From COE1 sp045579665 (GTDB lineage Bacteria; Bacillota; Clostridia; Lachnospirales; Lachnospiraceae): a DNA stretch of 32,049 nucleotides. The stretch is taken from the NCBI GenBank assembly GCA_045579665.1, contig JAZNMO010000087.1, positions 1-32,049 on the forward strand, given 5' to 3'. This document shows, piece by piece, positions 1 through 8,516 of the stretch (positions within the stretch are counted from its first letter, which is position 1; each line of letters starts with the position of its first letter). The translations under genes were made by a program, and so were the position numbers. The notes under the pieces were generated by a model, which was given only the letters and a program-made list of their open reading frames with translations, was not told the origin of the DNA and ran no database searches.

Positions 1-38
1 GCTACACCATCAAAGATGATGTTGTTACTGTTTCCTAA
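1..38 (+). CDS. possible 3' end of a plus-strand gene (partial)
   Basis: The first 38 bases can be read in frame 3 as a short C-terminal tail (YTIKDDVVTVS) ending in TAA at 36-38. The tail has the look of a protein end and would be convergent with the GH115 gene. Only 11 codons are visible, so this may be chance and no function can be assigned. Confidence 0.25.
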   Translation, partial: YTIKDDVVTVS

Positions 39-66
39 TTAAGTGTGTGTTTATATTTCTTTTTTC

Positions 67-84
67 AGCCACCGAAAGATGGCT
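67..84. terminator. small hairpin between convergent gene ends
   Basis: AGCCACC and GATGGCT flank a GAAA loop, a 7-bp arm pair that has one mismatch when read on plus and a G-U wobble when read on minus. On plus it is followed by TTATTG, a weak U-tract; on minus it is followed by A-rich sequence, so it is not a classical terminator in that direction. It could end the putative gene at 1-38. No other terminator for the GH115 operon is visible within the window. Confidence 0.35.
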
Positions 85-168
85 TTATTGTCGTATCATT
101 TTCTTATTCTCTATCCACTACCTCTTTGTTTCAAACTTTTCACTCCAATTCACAATTTATTGTTATTG

Positions 169-3063
169 CTAGATAATAGGCCCCATATAGCCCTTCTTCC
201 ATTCTGTTCCTGCTTTTCTGATGAGTATTCTTTCCAGAACAAATGCAGGGTCACATGCATATATTGTTAGTTCATTGCTTCCCTTGTGTCCGGTCTTATA
301 TAGCTTCAGCTCGTGGATATTATCAAGCACGCCCCTGCTCCACTCTTTACATACTCTTTCTCCTCCACGGTATCCGGTTTCAACCGCATTTAAAGTCTCT
401 ATCTTTTCCTGATTCCACTTCATTCCAAATCTTAAAACATTCTCATGACTAATCGGATTAGACGGTGCTGATTGAACTACTATCTCATACTCGCCATCCT
501 CAGGAAGTACAAACTCATAGGTCAGTGCCGGCGCATTCTCTCCCGGTACAAAAGTGCTTGTAACAGGAAATGCTTTCACTGCCGTATCATACTTGCCATA
601 TGGACGCAAAAGCTCAAATCTTCCTTCAGGGCTGTTTTCTTTTCTCACAAAATTCTGAGCACGAATCACAAGACCAAGCTCATTCTCTCTTTCATAGAAA
701 GGAATCCCCTCCGGTAAAGCAGATAACTCAAGTCCGCTTCCTGCATTCTTGGATTTTGCATATACAATAACATCTACATGTGCAAATGCTGTACGTACCG
801 TTACCTTCGCCTGCATAAGCTGTATCTGCTCCTGCTTACACAATTCCTCTACCTTCTGACGATTTATCTTAATCTCTATACTTTCCTGCACCTCTATGCT
901 GCCACGCGCAGGTGTAATCGTAAGCCATGAAGCATCTGTTTCAATTTCGTACCCAAATGTCTGACTGCTGCCATTTGCAATATCCAGCAAAACGCTATCG
1001 CAATTTGGATTGAAAAAGTCATAAACAGGTAATATCTTTCTCGTCCAGTCGCCACCCATGCTGTAGCTGTCTCCATTGTTTAGCGCCACAATCATTCTTG
1101 GCTTTTTAGACGGTCTTACATAATGCTTTATTGGATATCTGCACTCTTCATCATTCCAATGAACAAATCCCACATGCTCCGAAAGCATCATGCCATCCCA
1201 CTTTCCTTTGGCAACTGCATGGTATTCGTTTTGCAAATTCTCATCCCTGTTCATACACTCTTCCATGCAGTCAGCATACTGATTGGCTATCATTCTTCCC
1301 TGCTTTGCATACCATTCGTTCTTTCCTGCATAAATCTGAAGCTGTAAAAGATTCATTGAAGCAACCACAGGATAATAAACCAGTTCATAAAAGGCTGCAT
1401 AATTTTCATGACTTTGCTTATCTAAAAGCTCGTTAGCACTGCCAATCAAGGTTTTCGCTTTCTTTAGCATTCTATCTGCCTCACCATAATGAACAGGGTG
1501 ATAGGTATCCGGTGCCAACGCTTCCGGCTTACGTATACTATTGATTCTGGTGTACTCCTCTATCAGATAGAAAATCGTATCGCAATCCTCCTGGCTAAAT
1601 GCACCTCCAAACTGCTGCTCCACCCACTGCCTTGTATAATACTGTGTCTGGTTAATGGCGTTGACACCCCATTTATCATAGTCATATGCCAAATCCATAA
1701 AGTATGATAAAGGAAGCTCCTGTGGTTTCAAATCACCTACATTTACTATCCATATGTCACGAATTCCAAATTCATAGGCCATCGTCATCTGTTCCCATAC
1801 CTTTGGCAAATATGTACTATTCACCCATTCATAAGAGATAGGGTCTCCATGATAATCAAAATGGTAGTACATACCCCAGCCGCCAGTTCTATCCTTCAAA
1901 GCCTCCTCAGGTAAGGTTCTTAAATTCGCAAAATTATCATCACAGAGCATAAAGGTGATACCTTCAAGCTCCTTCCAATCCTTTAAACCTTCTGTATTCT
2001 CATCACCATAGAAATAAGCTTCTACTTCTTTATAAAGGGCCAGCATTCTCGGAACCTGCTTCAAATCAGGATTTACACATTCACGAATCAACTGATTCTG
2101 TGTTGTAATAACTTCCTTTAAATAATCAATATTTTCCTTGAGCGTTGCAGTTCTTCCAAGAATCTCGCTATCCCGTTCTCCACGCATTCCCATGGTAATA
2201 ATATTTTCCAGATGACCGTTTCTCTTTAATCCGTCACGCCAGTAATTTGTCAAGCCTTCCTTATTACGGTCAAAATTCCAAGCAGTACCATATGGTGTAT
2301 CCTCACCCTTTACCTTATCCCATTCTTCACTATGACGCAGGCATGGCTCATGATGCGAGTTACTCATAACAATACCCAATTCATCTGCTAACTGGGCATT
2401 GGCAAATCCAGGTCCATCCAAGCTAAAGTTTGAAGTCCACATAGCAGGCCACAGATAATTACCCTTTAATCGTAACAGCAATTCAAATACCTGCTCATAC
2501 ATATTGACTGTAAAACCGCCAAAATGCTTCCATGTCCAGCTTCCAAAAGACGGCCATTCATCATTGATAAAAAAGCCTCTATACTTTACGGATGGTTCTT
2601 TGGCAACCATATTACTCTGTTCATCCAATACAAATGATTCCTTTTTTGAAGGTACTACATCTGCAAACCATACCCATGGGGATACTCCTGCAAGCTCCGA
2701 CAAATGGAACAATCCATAAATCGTTCCCCGCTTGTCACTTCCTGCAATCACCAATGTGTTATGTCCTTCTTCTTCAATCACTTGAAAGATATAATTTTCT
2801 CTTTTGCCTCTAATCGGTGTCAAATCGAGCTTTCCCGAAGAAGCAAGATTATCTAAATAGGCACTCTTCCCTAATGTTGCCGCAACGACACAGTCAGACT
2901 CCACGGACGCAGCGGGCATTCCTGTTGTCAATTGATACTCTTTTCCCGTAACCAAGGTCATATCCTCCATAACCCTTCGTACGATTCTTTTTACGCCTGC
3001 ATATGCCTGCTCTTCTACAAAAAAAACTGCCTGCTTTCCTGCCTCTGATATGATTACCTTCAT
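169..3063 (-). CDS. GH115 family alpha-glucuronidase, cytoplasmic
   Basis: Glycoside hydrolase of family 115, which removes alpha-1,2-linked (4-O-methyl)glucuronic acid from xylan and xylo-oligosaccharides, including internal residues. The family block is clear: SDKRGTIYGLFHLSE near residue 111, YRGFFINDEWPSFG near 161, LKGNYLWPAMW near 199, MGMRGERD further on, then GGWGMYYHFDYHGDP and NVGDLKPQELPLS. The roughly 964-residue length fits a full-length enzyme with a C-terminal beta-rich region. There is no signal peptide, so it should act in the cytoplasm on imported oligosaccharides. An in-frame ATG nine codons upstream lacks a ribosome site; the chosen ATG has AGGAAGG 11 bases upstream, a slightly long spacing. 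It is the last gene of the operon, 38 bases after the SGNH hydrolase. Family assignment is confident; the exact substrate is inferred. Confidence 0.9.
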   Translation of the reverse strand: MKVIISEAGKQAVFFVEEQAYAGVKRIVRRVMEDMTLVTGKEYQLTTGMPAASVESDCVVAATLGKSAYLDNLASSGKLDLTPIRGKRENYIFQVIEEEGHNTLVIAGSDKRGTIYGLFHLSELAGVSPWVWFADVVPSKKESFVLDEQSNMVAKEPSVKYRGFFINDEWPSFGSWTWKHFGGFTVNMYEQVFELLLRLKGNYLWPAMWTSNFSLDGPGFANAQLADELGIVMSNSHHEPCLRHSEEWDKVKGEDTPYGTAWNFDRNKEGLTNYWRDGLKRNGHLENIITMGMRGERDSEILGRTATLKENIDYLKEVITTQNQLIRECVNPDLKQVPRMLALYKEVEAYFYGDENTEGLKDWKELEGITFMLCDDNFANLRTLPEEALKDRTGGWGMYYHFDYHGDPISYEWVNSTYLPKVWEQMTMAYEFGIRDIWIVNVGDLKPQELPLSYFMDLAYDYDKWGVNAINQTQYYTRQWVEQQFGGAFSQEDCDTIFYLIEEYTRINSIRKPEALAPDTYHPVHYGEADRMLKKAKTLIGSANELLDKQSHENYAAFYELVYYPVVASMNLLQLQIYAGKNEWYAKQGRMIANQYADCMEECMNRDENLQNEYHAVAKGKWDGMMLSEHVGFVHWNDEECRYPIKHYVRPSKKPRMIVALNNGDSYSMGGDWTRKILPVYDFFNPNCDSVLLDIANGSSQTFGYEIETDASWLTITPARGSIEVQESIEIKINRQKVEELCKQEQIQLMQAKVTVRTAFAHVDVIVYAKSKNAGSGLELSALPEGIPFYERENELGLVIRAQNFVRKENSPEGRFELLRPYGKYDTAVKAFPVTSTFVPGENAPALTYEFVLPEDGEYEIVVQSAPSNPISHENVLRFGMKWNQEKIETLNAVETGYRGGERVCKEWSRGVLDNIHELKLYKTGHKGSNELTIYACDPAFVLERILIRKAGTEWKKGYMGPII

Positions 3064-3101
3064 GCTATTACTAACCTTCCTATTCTCCATACTTTGATAC
3101 G

Positions 3102-4814
3102 CTACTCTACGTAACCAAATCCAAGAATGGTAAACTCCTTGTCTTCATCTCCCTGAACCATTAGGATTCTTACTACATGCGTCTTATTTTCAGGTTCTTC
3201 AAAAAGAATTACAGGATTACAATGCACCCAGCCATTCTTATGAGGGTCTGCTACCAACACATGCTTCTCATCTACAAATACATCTGCCTTACCGACATTT
3301 GGTGCACCCGAATCCTTAAATACAAGCATCAATGCCCTGCACTGTATCTCCATCTCAAAATAGTCCTGTCTGCCCTCCACACATCCTGTTCGATACCAGT
3401 TATATGGAAACTGAGATACCATATCCGGCTTATCATCCATCTCGACACCCTGAAGCTGTGCATCTGTTGCTTCAAAGCTTCCTTCCTCCAAGCGAAGTAC
3501 CGGACCCCAATCCTTTCTATCCATCAGTTTGATATTCTCATAGACCGAACCATAGACCGTATCCTGCTCCATCAGCTTAGCCGTTTCATCCGCCATTGGT
3601 GCCTGCTTTGCAGCCTCCTTGAACATATGCATCAGACACTCTTCCATAATCCTGTGTCCCGCATTGCTTGGATGATAGATATCATAGAAGAACTGATTCT
3701 TCGATAAGACTCTTCCTTCACCTTTGCGTAATCTAAACTGCTCTACAACAGCATCCAGTACACTTACCATAGGTAAGTCCAGCTTTTTTCCTACAGGCCC
3801 CAATCTATCCTGCAAATTCCAGTCATATGCAAAAACCGCAAACAAGAGAACCACTGCCGGCTCATTTGGTAATGCAAGAATCTTTCTTACAAGACTTTCA
3901 TAGCATACGCCCTTTGTTTCGTCTCCTTCATCATTTACAGCAAACTCAACAACTACGATATCAGGCTCAACTGTTCCATCTCTTAGGACATCTCTTTCAA
4001 AGCGGATAACACCAAGCTGTGAAGGTGTTCCACCAACACCTGCCTTTACAAAATGTACATTATCTCCTGTGCCAAACAATGCCTTAAATGACTGATAGGT
4101 ACGATATGCATAACACTGTGTAGGCAACGGAATTGCTCCTGCTCCCTGTGTAATCGACCCACCAATAAATGCAATCGTAACATCTTCACCCTTCTTGGCC
4201 TTTTCGATGGCTCTTCGAAGTCTTTCTGTATTACCAAGCTGCATCAGCGACTTCTCTATCATCTTTTTATAATCCTGTGATTCTACATCGATTTCTTCAT
4301 CTTCAATCACTTCCGGTGCTTCAAATCCGTCACGTAAATAAAATCTAACATTTGCTGCTGCCTGTACATCCGCATTGGCAAACTCAAAGCGAATCTGCCC
4401 CGGCTCCTTATCATCCTCTGACCACACTACATCATCCAGATAAATCAGATTCTCCATACCGTCAGCAACCATGTCTACAGTTAAATTGCTGCCGGAACCA
4501 TATGTATCCTTATGTCCATACATCTGATATACGAAACGAACCTGCTCTTTGGCTGTTTCTTCCACTACAGATACACCGATTGCATATACCAGCTTACGAA
4601 AGCCTTCGGTCGTTTTTAACATCTGTAACATATCCTCATCGGTTACATTTCCTGCGATTCTTGCACTATTTATCAGTCGATTGTCATTTTGATAAATAAA
4701 CTGTACTCCTGTATTGTTTGGAAGCTTTGCCCCATAGATTTCCTTATCCTGCATTATATAGAAAAACGGTCTTTTCACCGTTGGGTCTTTCGGTGCTACC
4801 GGCCCCTTATTCAT
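3102..4814 (-). CDS. SGNH/GDSL-type hydrolase, probable carbohydrate (acetylxylan) esterase
   Basis: A 570-residue protein with an N-terminal beta-rich region (about 1-175) and a central SGNH hydrolase domain. Block I is FIGGSIT with the putative nucleophile Ser220; block II is AGVGGTPS; block III is VVVEFAVND with Asn294; the D-x-x-H dyad is DIYHPSNAGH with Asp378 and His381. A C-terminal beta domain of roughly 130 residues follows. SGNH enzymes in this setting commonly remove acetyl groups from xylan or its oligomers. No signal peptide is seen, so cytoplasmic action is inferred. The open frame extends 29 codons upstream, but the ATG at 4814 has a strong AGGGAGG eight bases before it. It lies between the U32-like gene and the GH115 gene, which supports a deacetylation role beside glucuronic-acid removal. 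Hydrolase class is firm; the ester substrate is inferred. Confidence 0.82.
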   Translation of the reverse strand: MNKGPVAPKDPTVKRPFFYIMQDKEIYGAKLPNNTGVQFIYQNDNRLINSARIAGNVTDEDMLQMLKTTEGFRKLVYAIGVSVVEETAKEQVRFVYQMYGHKDTYGSGSNLTVDMVADGMENLIYLDDVVWSEDDKEPGQIRFEFANADVQAAANVRFYLRDGFEAPEVIEDEEIDVESQDYKKMIEKSLMQLGNTERLRRAIEKAKKGEDVTIAFIGGSITQGAGAIPLPTQCYAYRTYQSFKALFGTGDNVHFVKAGVGGTPSQLGVIRFERDVLRDGTVEPDIVVVEFAVNDEGDETKGVCYESLVRKILALPNEPAVVLLFAVFAYDWNLQDRLGPVGKKLDLPMVSVLDAVVEQFRLRKGEGRVLSKNQFFYDIYHPSNAGHRIMEECLMHMFKEAAKQAPMADETAKLMEQDTVYGSVYENIKLMDRKDWGPVLRLEEGSFEATDAQLQGVEMDDKPDMVSQFPYNWYRTGCVEGRQDYFEMEIQCRALMLVFKDSGAPNVGKADVFVDEKHVLVADPHKNGWVHCNPVILFEEPENKTHVVRILMVQGDEDKEFTILGFGYVE

Positions 4815-4914
4815 AATCTTATCCTCCCTTAAAATATCTTTTTCAAATAGTAGCAAACTTACATTCTCTATTCTTCTTAAATCTTGCTTTTCACTAACCA
4901 AACACTGTCATCTT

Positions 4915-5865
4915 TTATGGCCATACTCCAGGTCTCGGTTTATTCACAGTAATGATCCGGCTATTCTGCAAATTGGTTAAAAGCATAAATCTTGCCTCTG
5001 CCTCATACTCCGGCTTAATCAAATAGTGACAATAGGTATCCACCAGTTGGAACAGATTCGCTGTTCTTCCCTCAATCTTAAAATTCACATAGCCCATCGG
5101 CACATACTTCTCCCATATCGCTTCCGGAGACACATAGGTTGGATAGTCCTTAATCGTATGAATAGAATTCTTATCACCATATTCGCAATACCAGCCCTCC
5201 ACAGGTATCTGATGCTCTCTGGGCATGGTTCTGTTTTTCAACACAGTGCGATTCTGTTTTGCAATTGCCGCATAGTGTTCCTTTCTTCTTGGACAGTTTG
5301 GTATGCAACAGGCATTTACCAATATCTCGCACTTATCCTTACGCTGAATCTGCTCTAATTTCTCAAAATTATGATTCAGATTATAATCAAGCACTACCAG
5401 ATTGTAGTCCTTCTCTAACTCTTCCTGCAGCTCCTCCATATCTAAGATACCTTTGCAGGTAGAACTATTTATCTTAAATCCGGGATAGTTTGCCCGAACA
5501 TAGTTTTCCAAAACAGGAGAAACCACTAACACCTCATTCATTCCATTATCAGCGGCTCTCATACAAAAGTTACAGTAAGCATCCTCTAAATCATGCTCTG
5601 TCACACTCGGATTTGTATATGTAAAACGAACAGGAATACCCTGCGCATTAATATTCTTAATTACTTCCTGTACAAACTTTGCGTCACACTGGTCTCCATT
5701 GCAGAATCTGCCTCCTGCCCAAAGCGATGTTGGAAACTCTCCAAAAAACGATGCAATCTGTACGCCCTCTCTGAAATATTCCGGATGAAGCTTTTGCATA
5801 CTCACCAAGAACATATTTAGCGGATAATTATATCTCAACCCCGGTAAATGAAATTTAACAACCAT
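4915..5865 (-). CDS. peptidase-U32-like, cysteine-rich TIM-barrel protein
   Basis: A 316-residue soluble protein. The C-terminal GYVNFKIEGR followed by a helix and tyrosine pattern matches the U32 family signature. LVNACCIPNCPRRKEHY (Cys186, Cys187, Cys191) plus Cys227, and the earlier pairs Cys55/Cys60 and Cys98/Cys101, give enough cysteines for an iron-sulfur cluster. Known U32 proteins include collagenase-like proteases and Fe-S proteins of oxygen-independent hydroxylation (UbiU/UbiV, RlhA, TrhP). No member is established in xylan metabolism, so its function here is unknown. The start chosen is the third ATG of the frame (MVVKFHLPG), seven bases after AGAGG; an ATG two codons earlier lies too close to it. 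It follows the lipoprotein gene after a hairpin and precedes the esterase gene, suggesting a role in handling the imported sugar. Confidence 0.6.
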   Translation of the reverse strand: MVVKFHLPGLRYNYPLNMFLVSMQKLHPEYFREGVQIASFFGEFPTSLWAGGRFCNGDQCDAKFVQEVIKNINAQGIPVRFTYTNPSVTEHDLEDAYCNFCMRAADNGMNEVLVVSPVLENYVRANYPGFKINSSTCKGILDMEELQEELEKDYNLVVLDYNLNHNFEKLEQIQRKDKCEILVNACCIPNCPRRKEHYAAIAKQNRTVLKNRTMPREHQIPVEGWYCEYGDKNSIHTIKDYPTYVSPEAIWEKYVPMGYVNFKIEGRTANLFQLVDTYCHYLIKPEYEAEARFMLLTNLQNSRIITVNKPRPGVWP

Positions 5866-5886
5866 TCTCATACCTCTTTTCCTTAT

Positions 5887-5929
5887 AGACAGACGAAGGA
5901 TGACATATTCTGCCATCCTTGCTGTCTGT
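5887..5929 (-). promoter_or_regulatory. intercistronic stem-loop after the lipoprotein SBP gene
   Basis: AAGGATG (minus strand) pairs with CATCCTT around an 11-base loop, and a 5-bp outer stem continues across a small internal loop. It sits just after the stop codon of the solute-binding protein gene and before the ribosome site of the U32-like gene. There is no U-tract, so it is more likely an mRNA 3'-end stabiliser or processing site than a terminator. Confidence 0.55.
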
Positions 5930-5947
5930 TTTCAAAATACGTTTTAT

Positions 5948-7432
5948 TTATTTGTTAGCTTCCTCTAAGTAAGCTGCCCATGTATTTCTGATTTCTTCTG
6001 CCTTCTGAGCTGGTGTCTTATCTGCGTTGATACCCCAGATTAAGTCTGAACCAAGCGAAAGTCCAGGAATCATGTTATGGTATGTAACCTTACCATTCTC
6101 AATCAATCTAGCTAAAGTAAGGTCAACTGACTCTGTATCTCTGAAGCTCTGTAAGTAGTTTGCTCTCCATCCTGCATAATCTTCGAATCCAGGAATTGGC
6201 TGTGTCCAAAGGTCATATGCGAATGCAATCTTCCAAGCCTTCTCATCATCGTAGCAAGCCGGAATACAGAATGGATTATCATTGTAAACGTTTGTATAGT
6301 CTGTCATCTTAGGTCCCATTGGGAAGCATACGAAACCGAAGTCGTCTTCCATCTCTGACCACTGACCAGCCTTATAAGACTCTGCACATGAGAATACTGC
6401 CTCACCGTTCTGGAATGCTGTATATGTGTAATCCCACTCAGCATCTTCCGGATATACCATCTCGTACTTGCTAAGCATATCGAATACCCAGTTCAAAGCT
6501 TCCATTGTCTCTTCAGACTCTAAGTCGTTGTAGTACTTTGTACCATCATTACCGATGAACTCACCGCCGTTAGAGTATACAGCACATGGATATAAGTCAC
6601 TTGTAAAGTTTGTCATAGCATAACGGTCAATTACACCATCATTATCCGTATCAGCCTGAACCTTCTCGCAAAGCTCTTCAAACTTAGCCCATGTCCACTC
6701 CATATTCTCCTGATAATCATAAATTACGTTAGGGTCAATACCGGCTTCCTCTAAGAGTCTCTTATTGAAATAGATACCACCCTTAGGCTCCGGGTCATTA
6801 GCACTCATACCGTAGATAGCGCCACCCTTATTTAATAATTCATGAACACCATTGCCCCACTTATCCTCTGTGAAATCAAGACAGTCAAGCTTAGATAAGT
6901 CATACATTAATCCGCTGTTCATAGCTGCTACAAGCTCTGTACCCTGACGAAGTACGAATAAATAGTTCTCATCTCCACCTGTTGTTGCATAGTTAGCAAA
7001 ATCCTCCGGTACAGATGCCCAGCTGCTTATTGCAACCTGCTTAATTGTAAAGTTGTATGTATCCTGAATCCACTCATGATACTCATCTCTTGCTTCTTCG
7101 TAAGCATTTGTAGGCTCCTTCTCTTCATCAGATGACCACCAGTCACGAACGATGATTTCCATACCGCCAAGGTCAATTGGATTACCGCTCTCATCTGTAA
7201 TTACCTCATACTGCCAAGGTGTCTCCTCAACAACTGTCTCAGGTGTTGTCTCAGGTGTTGTCTCAGCTGCTGTGTCAGCTGTTGCTGCTGCAGGTGTTGA
7301 CTCCTGTGCAACTTCCTTTGTTGTGTCAGCATCAGTAGATGTCTGCGCGTTGTTTCCACAACCTACAGTTCCTACTGCCATAGCTGATACTAATGCTGTA
7401 GCCATTACTCTTTTCACTACTTTGTTCTTCAT
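5948..7432 (-). CDS. extracellular solute-binding lipoprotein, sugar ABC importer (family 1)
   Basis: A 494-residue carbohydrate-binding component of an ABC importer, tethered outside the membrane. The N-terminus is a lipoprotein signal with lipobox VGTVGC (Cys25), followed by a low-complexity Thr/Pro/Glu/Ala linker to about residue 75 and then a UgpB/MalE-like two-lobe domain. Features typical of the class include the EEAGIDPN segment after the first lobe strand, and FQNGEAVFSC near residue 340. A strong AAGGAGGG precedes the ATG. It is the second binding protein of the operon, directly downstream of the second permease pair, and hairpins flank the cistron on both sides. The linker is encoded by three near-identical 12-bp units at 7236-7271. 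The ligand is inferred to be a decorated xylo-oligosaccharide from the neighbouring enzymes. Confidence 0.9.
   Translation of the reverse strand: MKNKVVKRVMATALVSAMAVGTVGCGNNAQTSTDADTTKEVAQESTPAAATADTAAETTPETTPETVVEETPWQYEVITDESGNPIDLGGMEIIVRDWWSSDEEKEPTNAYEEARDEYHEWIQDTYNFTIKQVAISSWASVPEDFANYATTGGDENYLFVLRQGTELVAAMNSGLMYDLSKLDCLDFTEDKWGNGVHELLNKGGAIYGMSANDPEPKGGIYFNKRLLEEAGIDPNVIYDYQENMEWTWAKFEELCEKVQADTDNDGVIDRYAMTNFTSDLYPCAVYSNGGEFIGNDGTKYYNDLESEETMEALNWVFDMLSKYEMVYPEDAEWDYTYTAFQNGEAVFSCAESYKAGQWSEMEDDFGFVCFPMGPKMTDYTNVYNDNPFCIPACYDDEKAWKIAFAYDLWTQPIPGFEDYAGWRANYLQSFRDTESVDLTLARLIENGKVTYHNMIPGLSLGSDLIWGINADKTPAQKAEEIRNTWAAYLEEANK
7236..7271. repeat. 12-bp tandem repeat, three units, in SBP linker
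   Basis: GTCTCAGGTGTT occurs twice in tandem and then once in altered form (GTCTCAGCTGCT). On the minus strand it encodes the repeated Thr/Pro/Glu stretch between lipobox and binding domain. The number of units could vary between strains and would alter tether length. Confidence 0.75.
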
Positions 7433-7471
7433 ATAGAATACCCTCCTTAAAACTTTACGTTTTTATATCCA

Positions 7472-7499
7472 GCCTGTCGGCACCTCATGCCGGTCAGGC
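7472..7499 (-). promoter_or_regulatory. intercistronic stem-loop before the lipoprotein SBP gene
   Basis: On the minus strand GCCTG-AC-CGGCA and TGCCG-A-CAGGC form two 5-bp stems separated by a small internal loop, closed by a TGAGG loop. It lies in the 76-base gap between the MalG-type permease and the binding-protein gene, about 40 bases before the start codon. It is followed by TGGATATAAAAACG rather than a U-tract, so a processing, stabilising or weak attenuating element is more likely than a full terminator. Confidence 0.55.
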
Positions 7500-7508
7500 A
7501 TGAAATAC

Positions 7509-8516
7509 CTACATCTTAATACCCGTTCCACTAATACTTTCTACAAAGCCCTTCTGTGCAAACAAGTATAGGATTAACAATGGTACAATTACCATTAGTG
7601 TTCCTGTTGCAACGATACAGTTTGTGTAACCTACAGAGGCACCTGACTGATCATGCAAATCATAAATAATATAATGATTCAAACGCTCTGCAATCATTGA
7701 AAGCTGCATAGATAACAGCTTAATGTTTCCTAAGAACATTCTTGAGTAGAAGCCATCTGTCCACTGCCATACAAACGAGAAGAGGAAACATGATGTTAAA
7801 ATCGGCTTCGCATCCGGAAGCATAATTCTAACAAAAGTCTTTAATGTTCCACATCCATCTACGTATGCAGCCTCCTCTAATTCCTTAGGAATATTACGGA
7901 AGAACTGACGAATCATATAGATATATAGTCCATTCTTCAAACCCATACAACCTGCACTCATCAGATAATATGGAATTGCTGAACCTCTTAAATTGATTGC
8001 CTCTCCTGTCAACAGCTTACTCAAACCAAATACATCAAAAAATCTAAAGTGTAGATAAAGCGATGTAGATAAAGTCTGAGGTGGAATAACAATCAAAAGG
8101 ATGACGCAGGCAAACCAAAATCTCTTAAGCGGAAACTCAAATCTTGCAAATCCATATCCTACAATTGTACAAACCGCAATCTGTAATAAAGCCGTCGATA
8201 ATGAAACCAAAAAAGTATTTGTTAATGTCTTGGCATAGTCCATAAAATCTGCAGCTCTTCGATAATTATCCGCAGTAAAATGCTCCGGTATCGAAATAAT
8301 CATCGGATTATATAAATCTTCCTCAGCCATGAAGCTGATAGAAATCTTATTTAAAATAGGCTGTAAGATTAAGAAACACATTCCAAACAAAAGAATCGCT
8401 CTGATAATCTTAACCGATATCTCTTTCATGGTTTTCTTAAGCAGATATCCCTCTGACTTACGGTTACGCTCCCAGAAGTTATTTTCCTTTGCGTAAGCAG
8501 TTGTATTCTTACTCAT
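7509..8516 (-). CDS. carbohydrate ABC transporter permease, MalG type (second pair)
   Basis: A 335-residue inner-membrane permease with about six predicted transmembrane segments, the first at about residues 38-55. The cytoplasmic EAA loop that docks the ATPase is visible as LEEAAYVDGCGTLKTFVRIM followed by LPDAKPIL. The N-terminus is an unusually long, charged cytoplasmic extension of about 35 residues. The start overlaps the end of the MalF-type gene by 8 bases, indicating translational coupling, and a GGGGG ribosome site lies nine bases upstream. It forms the second permease pair and presumably serves the lipoprotein binding protein encoded next. No ATPase gene accompanies it. The membrane-channel role is certain for the family; substrate is inferred. 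Confidence 0.92.
   Translation of the reverse strand: MSKNTTAYAKENNFWERNRKSEGYLLKKTMKEISVKIIRAILLFGMCFLILQPILNKISISFMAEEDLYNPMIISIPEHFTADNYRRAADFMDYAKTLTNTFLVSLSTALLQIAVCTIVGYGFARFEFPLKRFWFACVILLIVIPPQTLSTSLYLHFRFFDVFGLSKLLTGEAINLRGSAIPYYLMSAGCMGLKNGLYIYMIRQFFRNIPKELEEAAYVDGCGTLKTFVRIMLPDAKPILTSCFLFSFVWQWTDGFYSRMFLGNIKLLSMQLSMIAERLNHYIIYDLHDQSGASVGYTNCIVATGTLMVIVPLLILYLFAQKGFVESISGTGIKM

Noticed and set aside
3177..3707. 176-codon plus-strand open frame
   Set aside because: Lies antisense inside the SGNH hydrolase gene, with protein composition unlike a real protein and no ribosome site; the minus-strand gene has clear family motifs.
4815..4914. Internal promoter between the U32-like and SGNH genes
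   Set aside because: AT-rich, but no convincing -35/-10 pair at proper spacing was found.
7433..7508. Hairpin before the lipoprotein SBP as a full terminator separating two operons
   Set aside because: No U-tract follows the stem and no promoter is evident in the remaining 40 bases, so it was kept as an intercistronic stem-loop only.
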